Below, piece after piece: positions 8,333-12,415 of a stretch of 12,415 bases of DNA. The notes beneath the pieces are model-generated. The model was given only the letters and a program-made list of their open reading frames with translations, made no database searches and was not told the origin of the DNA. Positions within the stretch are counted from its first letter, which is position 1; every line of letters begins with the position of its first letter. The position numbers were made by a program, and so were the translations under genes. This stretch comes from ZC4RG29 sp964521255 (GTDB taxonomy: Bacteria > Bacteroidota > Bacteroidia > Cytophagales > Cyclobacteriaceae): assembly GCA_964521255.1 (NCBI GenBank), contig CAZFRM010000048.1:1-12415 (forward strand). The letters are read 5' to 3'.

Positions 8333-10680
8333 TGAGTGAAATAATAGAAAATACAGAACTCAAAAAATTCTATCAGTCGCTTATTCAGGACTTGAAATCA
8401 ATTCAAATTTCAGAAGAAGAAGGCGGAATACTTGAGCAGATTTTTACACAGACAGCGGTAGATTTACTTGCCGAGGCAAGTGAAACAGAGAATACCCGAG
8501 TTGCACATGATGAAAGAGCATTAGGGACAAAAAATCAACACAAGATTAACGCATATTCAATTTCTGATAACTATGAAACCCTCGACTTGTTTATTACGGT
8601 TTTCAAAGGAGGCGAAATACCGGAGAGAGTTGCAAAAGATGAAGTTGAAACGGCCGCTAAGCGAATCGCCAATTTTTTCCGAAAGGGAGTTTACAAAGAC
8701 TATGTAAATGAGATTGAGGAATCAGCACCTATTTTTGATTTTGCTCACACGTTGAGTAACTCGTTAGAATTAAAAGAAAACCTGGTAAGAGTGAATGCTG
8801 TCATTCTGACAGATGGATTTTACCCAGGGGATTTTCCTGAAAGCCAAACCATCTCGGGTTATCCTGTTTTTTACAGAGTTGTTGATGTGAACTATCTGTA
8901 CAATATTACAGAGAAGTCACACATTCCTATTACAATTGATTTTGAAAAAGAAGGCTTCGAAGTTCCGTGTATTGTTTCCCCGTCTGAAAATGAGGAGTAT
9001 CAATCTTACCTTGCAATAATACCTGGACAAGCACTTGCAACTATTTACGAAAGATATGGCTCACGCTTACTGGAACAAAATGTTCGTTCTTTTTTACAGT
9101 TCACAGGGAAAATTAACAAAGGAATTCGCAATACAATTTTGAAAGAGCAACATATGTTTCTTGCTTTCAACAATGGACTCGCAGCGACAGCAGAAAAAAT
9201 TGAACTGGGGAAATTAGCAAATGGAAAAGGGCTTGCCATTTCAAATGTTCAGGATTTCCAGATTGTGAACGGAGGGCAAACAACAGCTTCTATCTATCAC
9301 ACACTTAAAAAAGACAAAGCAGACATTTCAGGAATTTACGTTCAACTAAAACTTTCTGTAGTGAAGAATAAAGACAGTTTTAGTGAGATCGTTTCAAGGA
9401 TTTCTGAGTATGCCAACACGCAGAACAAAGTTTCCCTCTCCGATTTAAGTTCAAACCGGCCATATCATATTGAACTTGAAAAATTATCAAGGAATATTTT
9501 TGCACCTCATGTAACAGGGCAATCTAATCAGACAAAATGGTTTTACGAAAGAGCAAGAGGGCAGTACAAGAATGCGAGAATGAAAGAAGGTTTCACTAAA
9601 GCGAAACAGAAAGCATTTGATTTAAAAAATCCTAAAAATCAGATGTTTACTAAAGAAGAGCTTGCAAAATATGTGAATGCCTATCAGCAAGTCTTAGACG
9701 GAAAAAAGACCGTAATAGGGCCTCACTTTGTGGTAAGAGGAAATCAGAAGAACTATGTTCAGTTCATCAATTACAATCTGGTCAAGCGACCTGACAGCAT
9801 TCATTTTGAGGATATTATTTCAAAAGCAATTTTGTTTAGGACAGCAGAAAAAATTTATGGAGTGAAACCAAACTCAATTGGCGACTTGCGTTACATCACT
9901 GTTCCCTATTCTGTCTCATTTTTAACTTATAAAACCAGAAGCAAAATTGATCTTTATAAGATCTGGAGAAATCAAGGTATTTCAGAGCAACTGAAAACTT
10001 TGCTTTATGACTTAATGGTTCAGGTCGAAAAAGCAATTAAAAAATCAGCTGAGAATAATCATGGCGCTCTGTATGGTGAATGGGCTAAGAAAGAAGAATG
10101 CTGGAATGACTTGAAAAAACAGGAATTTGACATTGACTTCACAATCATTAAGGCGGACTTTGAAGACCTTAAAAATCCTTCCCAACGAAAAAGGATTGCA
10201 GACGAGGAAGCGACACAGTTTCAGATTCAGGAAGAAATTGAAAAACTTAAATCGGTTCCGCCATCAATCTGGCATTCCATTGAAGAATGGGGCAGAGCCA
10301 CAGGTGAACTGACAGAACAAAGAAGGACTGTAGCGTTTAATCTTGCAGGTAGAGTTAAGAACAAAACGCGAATCACGGACTATGAAAGACAAGCCGGAAT
10401 TGCAATACTTGACCTTGTAATTGAGAAAGCCCCGGAACTTCTTTATAAAATAGACGAATTTAATGAAAGAGATAGTAAGAATAATGAACCTGAAATCACT
10501 TTGGACTTAATTAAGAGAATTGTTCAATGGGACAAAAAGAATAAAACTCTGCAAGGATTTGAATATACATTCATGGCACAAATTGCTTCAGGAGAAAGAC
10601 CATTATCACAGCACAATAAAAAACTTGCAATGCTCAATTTTAATAAAGTAAAGCGAGGCGGATTTACTGAAATTGAATGA
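8332..10680 (+). CDS. AIPR family (abortive infection phage resistance) protein
   Basis: This 782-residue protein belongs to the AIPR family, named for an abortive phage-infection phenotype. The diagnostic block is FLAFNNGLAATA (276-287) followed by VQDFQIVNGGQTTASIYHTL (306-325) and SRISEYANTQNKVSLSDL; the NGGQT turn is the family hallmark. The N-terminal region has INAYSISDNYETLDLFITVFKGG (72-94), which sits where many AIPR proteins show a PD-(D/E)XK-like strand pattern, but the acidic residues look poorly conserved here. The C-terminal 200 residues are charged and helical. I chose the ATG at 8332 because it forms TAATG with the DUF4420 stop; an in-frame ATG at 8278 would force a 55-nt overlap. 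It is the last gene of the operon and a candidate effector or accessory nuclease. Its biochemical activity is not established from sequence. Confidence 0.9.
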   Translation: MSEIIENTELKKFYQSLIQDLKSIQISEEEGGILEQIFTQTAVDLLAEASETENTRVAHDERALGTKNQHKINAYSISDNYETLDLFITVFKGGEIPERVAKDEVETAAKRIANFFRKGVYKDYVNEIEESAPIFDFAHTLSNSLELKENLVRVNAVILTDGFYPGDFPESQTISGYPVFYRVVDVNYLYNITEKSHIPITIDFEKEGFEVPCIVSPSENEEYQSYLAIIPGQALATIYERYGSRLLEQNVRSFLQFTGKINKGIRNTILKEQHMFLAFNNGLAATAEKIELGKLANGKGLAISNVQDFQIVNGGQTTASIYHTLKKDKADISGIYVQLKLSVVKNKDSFSEIVSRISEYANTQNKVSLSDLSSNRPYHIELEKLSRNIFAPHVTGQSNQTKWFYERARGQYKNARMKEGFTKAKQKAFDLKNPKNQMFTKEELAKYVNAYQQVLDGKKTVIGPHFVVRGNQKNYVQFINYNLVKRPDSIHFEDIISKAILFRTAEKIYGVKPNSIGDLRYITVPYSVSFLTYKTRSKIDLYKIWRNQGISEQLKTLLYDLMVQVEKAIKKSAENNHGALYGEWAKKEECWNDLKKQEFDIDFTIIKADFEDLKNPSQRKRIADEEATQFQIQEEIEKLKSVPPSIWHSIEEWGRATGELTEQRRTVAFNLAGRVKNKTRITDYERQAGIAILDLVIEKAPELLYKIDEFNERDSKNNEPEITLDLIKRIVQWDKKNKTLQGFEYTFMAQIASGERPLSQHNKKLAMLNFNKVKRGGFTEIE

Positions 10681-10742
10681 TTACAAGTCATAGTATCAAT
10701 TGTTGAGATTCAGCAACTCTAACAAATAGAGTTTACAAATTC
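10681..10742. other. Short gap between AIPR and transposase genes
   Basis: A 62-nt spacer separates the operon from the transposase. It holds one 6-bp hairpin, AACTCT-(7 nt)-AGAGTT (10715-10720/10728-10733), without a following T-run, so it is at best a weak terminator or part of the insertion-sequence end. The left end of the element must lie here unless it cut into the AIPR gene, which appears complete. Confidence 0.45.
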
Positions 10743-12032
10743 ATGGAGCAGAGGAGAACGTACGACACGAGAGTAAAATATTTGGTGCGGAAAGGATTAT
10801 TGCCGGACGTATATCGAAAACAAATCCACCGGAGTTTGATAAGCAAGTGGAAAAGAGAATCACCGGAGAGATATACCGGCTACGAACTCAATGACAATAT
10901 TGAGGAGCTATATGAGTTGATGAAGAAGATTTCCGAAGACCAACGGCTGTTAAGAACAATAAAGGCTTTCTACCGGGTTAACAAAGTCCTGAAAGATATT
11001 ATCGGTACAGGGAAAGATTACTTTAAAAAAATCAGGGAATACAAATACCGGATTGTTGACACTATCCAGAAGGGAAAGAAAACCATTGGGATAAAGAGAG
11101 GAATAAAACTTTTCGGAATCAGCAAAAGCACCTACCGGATTTGGGCAATGGAATCGTACTTCCGTTGTGGACAATCATTGAGTAAACTATGCAACAGTGC
11201 TTACCCGCAACAACTGACGGCAAGAGAAGTACACAAAATGCACAAGATATTGTCCAATGGAGAATTTTTGCACTGGCCGATAATTTCCGTTGCGTATTAC
11301 GGGATGAGAGAATCCATTTTAAAAGCCCATCCCAATACATGGTACAAATATGCCAGACTGATGAAGATGAAACGAAAAAAATTTAAAAAACCGAAAAAGG
11401 ACTATGACGAAGGGCTGAGGGCAAATGCACCCGATGAGAAATGGCACGCGGACATAACCGAACTTCAAACGGCAGACGGAAAGACTTCTTACATCTACTT
11501 AGTCATGGACAACTTTTCGCGTTACATAACCTCGTGGCGTGTAGCGGACAAGGTTTGTGCAAAAGTAAGAATAGAGACTTTTGAGGAAACAATAATCAAC
11601 GCAGGACTAAAACCAAAACAGGAAAAGAAAACGGAATTGATTGTGGACGGAGGGACTGAGAACAATAATAAACAAGTGGAGACCCTCATTGAGAAATACC
11701 CCGTTGACAAATTGGTAGCCCTGAAAGACGTTTTGAAATCAAACGCAATGGTGGAATCGGTAAACAAGATTATTAAATACGAATACCTCTACCCGAGAAA
11801 AATTCAGAATCAGGAAGAACTTGAAAAGACGATGAGAAAAGTAGTCATCCCCGACTACAACGAGAAACGACCACATGGTTCACTGTATGGACTGACCCCA
11901 TTGGAGGCTTACGGAAGAAAAACGGTGGACTTTAAAAAGATAAGAGAGAAAATGGTAGAAGCCCATTACAAAAGAGTGGAGTATAACCGGACACATGCGT
12001 GTTTGGGATGTCTGTTCGGTTGTAAACAATAA
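10743..12032 (+). CDS. DDE (rve-fold) transposase of an insertion sequence
   Basis: This 429-residue protein is an integrase-type DDE transposase that would cut and join the ends of its own insertion sequence. The catalytic triad is visible: D237 in WHADITE, D302 in LIVDGGTEN and E338 in NAMVESVNK, with exactly 35 residues between the second D and E. RPHGSLYGLTPLEAY (376-390) is the usual C-terminal rve signature. The first 230 residues carry helix-turn-helix-like stretches such as KLFGISKSTYRIW (122-134) for end recognition. It resembles single-ORF relatives of the IS3/IS481 groups; I cannot assign the exact family. The C-terminus CLGCLFGCKQ holds three closely spaced cysteines, which is unusual. 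All motifs are intact. It lies outside the translationally coupled chain, so it is more likely a hitchhiker than a defence component. Confidence 0.9.
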   Translation: MEQRRTYDTRVKYLVRKGLLPDVYRKQIHRSLISKWKRESPERYTGYELNDNIEELYELMKKISEDQRLLRTIKAFYRVNKVLKDIIGTGKDYFKKIREYKYRIVDTIQKGKKTIGIKRGIKLFGISKSTYRIWAMESYFRCGQSLSKLCNSAYPQQLTAREVHKMHKILSNGEFLHWPIISVAYYGMRESILKAHPNTWYKYARLMKMKRKKFKKPKKDYDEGLRANAPDEKWHADITELQTADGKTSYIYLVMDNFSRYITSWRVADKVCAKVRIETFEETIINAGLKPKQEKKTELIVDGGTENNNKQVETLIEKYPVDKLVALKDVLKSNAMVESVNKIIKYEYLYPRKIQNQEELEKTMRKVVIPDYNEKRPHGSLYGLTPLEAYGRKTVDFKKIREKMVEAHYKRVEYNRTHACLGCLFGCKQ

Positions 12033-12057
12033 TTGACAGCGATCAAAGACTGAAAAT

Positions 12058-12069
12058 TTAACGGGACGA
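12058..12069 (+). repeat. TTAACGGGACGA direct repeat, copy 1
   Basis: An exact 12-nt copy occurs at 12310-12321, 252 nt downstream, and a diverged form (AACGGGCGAC) lies in the left flank at 208-217, where similar sequence follows (ACAAAG). The two right copies bracket stem-loop C, as if they mark the borders of a small non-coding cassette. Confidence 0.6.
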
Positions 12070-12173
12070 CTTTCAAACAAAGGACAAAATTCCTATCATT
12101 GACAATTGATATGGATGTTTCTAATAAGAAACAAAAAGTGTTGTAAGACCTTGTGAAATGACACAACTAAACC

Positions 12174-12232
12174 GCACACACTTTGGCAGGCCACACGACC
12201 GACCCGCATCCCAAGCCAGCCAAAGAGTGTGC
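12174..12232. repeat. Long imperfect inverted repeat (stem-loop C)
   Basis: The arms are 12174-12191 (GCACACACTTTGGCAGGC) and 12215-12232, and 16 of 18 positions pair. Both mismatches are A against A (12180/12226 and 12188/12218), the same kind as in stem-loop B. The 23-nt loop is C/A-rich. GCCAGCCA in the 3' arm also begins the 3' arm region of stem-loop A (144-151). It lies between the transposase and the group II intron. Confidence 0.75.
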
Positions 12233-12309
12233 TCAGTGTAGTGTAAGCGGAGAAAGTTGTCAATGAAAAATGCCCCACCGCACGACTGACAAAAAAAGAT
12301 TGGTGTAAA

Positions 12310-12321
12310 TTAACGGGACGA
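12310..12321 (+). repeat. TTAACGGGACGA direct repeat, copy 2
   Basis: Exact 12-nt copy of 12058-12069. It lies 46 nt from the group II intron boundary. Confidence 0.6.
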
Positions 12322-12351
12322 AAGACACGGCTACGAATGAAGTGAGGAGAA

Positions 12352-12367
12352 GACCCTACGGCTGGCA
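12352..12367 (-). repeat. Right copy of the 16-nt flank repeat, intron 3' exon
   Basis: Read on the - strand this is TGCCAGCCGTAGGGTC and it directly follows the group II intron 3' end. It matches 170-185 (+ strand) except for one base. Because the left copy is not interrupted, it shows what an unoccupied intron target could look like. Confidence 0.65.
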
Positions 12368-12415
12368 ATCGAGTAGACGGCCCCGCTACTACTCGCAGCG
12401 AGGTGCGCCTCTCAC
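12368..12415 (-). mobile_element. Group II intron 3' end (domain VI), partial
   Basis: On the - strand these 48 nt fold as a group II intron domain VI. Starting from the window edge: GTGAGAGG, the usual linker after domain V; basal pairs GAG/CTC (12413-12411 with 12373-12371); a bulged A at 12374, seventh from the intron end, where the branch-point adenosine belongs; five pairs AGGCG/CGTCT (12410-12406 with 12379-12375, one G-U); a small CA/C internal loop; seven pairs CCTCGCT/AGCGGGG (12403-12397 with 12387-12381); and a 9-nt loop. The intron ends CTACTCGAT, matching the usual AY end. Domain V and any reverse transcriptase/maturase gene would lie beyond the window. The structural class cannot be told from this piece. 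Confidence 0.82.

Larger units (their letters stand above)
12033..12367. other. Right non-coding flank with repeats
   Basis: I find no gene in this stretch. It holds stem-loop C (12174-12232), two copies of TTAACGGGACGA (12058-12069, 12310-12321), the word CCCCACCGCAC (12273-12283) and the right copy of the 16-nt flank repeat (12352-12367). The last part is the 3' exon of the group II intron read on the - strand. The right end of the upstream insertion sequence should also lie here; one candidate is ACAATTGATA (12102-12111), the inverse of 10694-10703. Confidence 0.6.

Noticed and set aside
10715..10733. Hairpin after the AIPR gene as an intrinsic terminator
   Set aside because: The stem has only six mostly A-T pairs and no T-run follows, so termination cannot be claimed.
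12096..12368. 90-codon open frame on the - strand
   Set aside because: It starts at a TTG on the intron boundary, runs through stem-loop C and repeat words, and its translation has no protein-like pattern; it is an accidental frame in a non-coding repeat region.
1..12415. CRISPR array, tRNA or rRNA genes
   Set aside because: No regularly spaced repeats, cloverleaf patterns or rRNA-like stretches were seen on either strand.

Overview
The window holds one compact seven-gene defence operon on the + strand (459-10680), an insertion-sequence transposase just behind it (10743-12032), and non-coding flanks full of inverted repeats. The right edge enters the 3' end of a group II intron on the - strand. 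No organism is named. The AT-rich, Lys/Asn/Ile-rich genes, the near-absence of Shine-Dalgarno sequences, and the style of the transposase and flanks suggest an environmental Bacteroidota member; this is an inference, not a proof.

Layout. 1-458: non-coding, with two long imperfect stem-loops (56-162 and 368-430). 459-872: Vsr mismatch endonuclease. 877-2139: C5-cytosine DNA methyltransferase. 2129-2908: HTH plus DUF3883-like nuclease. 2901-4382: MutL/MORC-like GHKL ATPase. 4375-7347: Z1-domain superfamily II helicase-like ATPase. 7334-8332: DUF4420-type PD-(D/E)XK protein. 8332-10680: AIPR protein. 10743-12032: DDE transposase. 12033-12367: non-coding, with a third stem-loop and short repeats. 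12368-12415: group II intron domain VI (- strand), cut by the window edge.

The first two defence genes are 4 nt apart and every later pair overlaps by 1 to 14 nt, so the seven genes look like one transcript with translational coupling. The likely logic is restriction-modification. The methyltransferase marks self DNA. Vsr repairs the T:G mismatches that arise when 5-methylcytosine deaminates. The GHKL ATPase, Z1 motor, two PD-(D/E)XK-type proteins and AIPR protein then form the sensing and destruction arm against unmodified DNA. The link between MutL-like ATPases, Z1 helicases and cytosine methylases is known from comparative genomics. How the parts share the work is, as far as I know, not settled, so this operon is the main candidate for a poorly described system.

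The second point of interest is the flanks. Three stem-loops of the same style surround the operon. A 16-nt sequence that follows the left stem-loop reappears, inverted, as the 3' exon directly abutting the group II intron at the right edge. This suggests an intron that targets a repeated, attC-like or terminator-like hairpin element, and that the defence operon sits in a cassette-like mobile setting.
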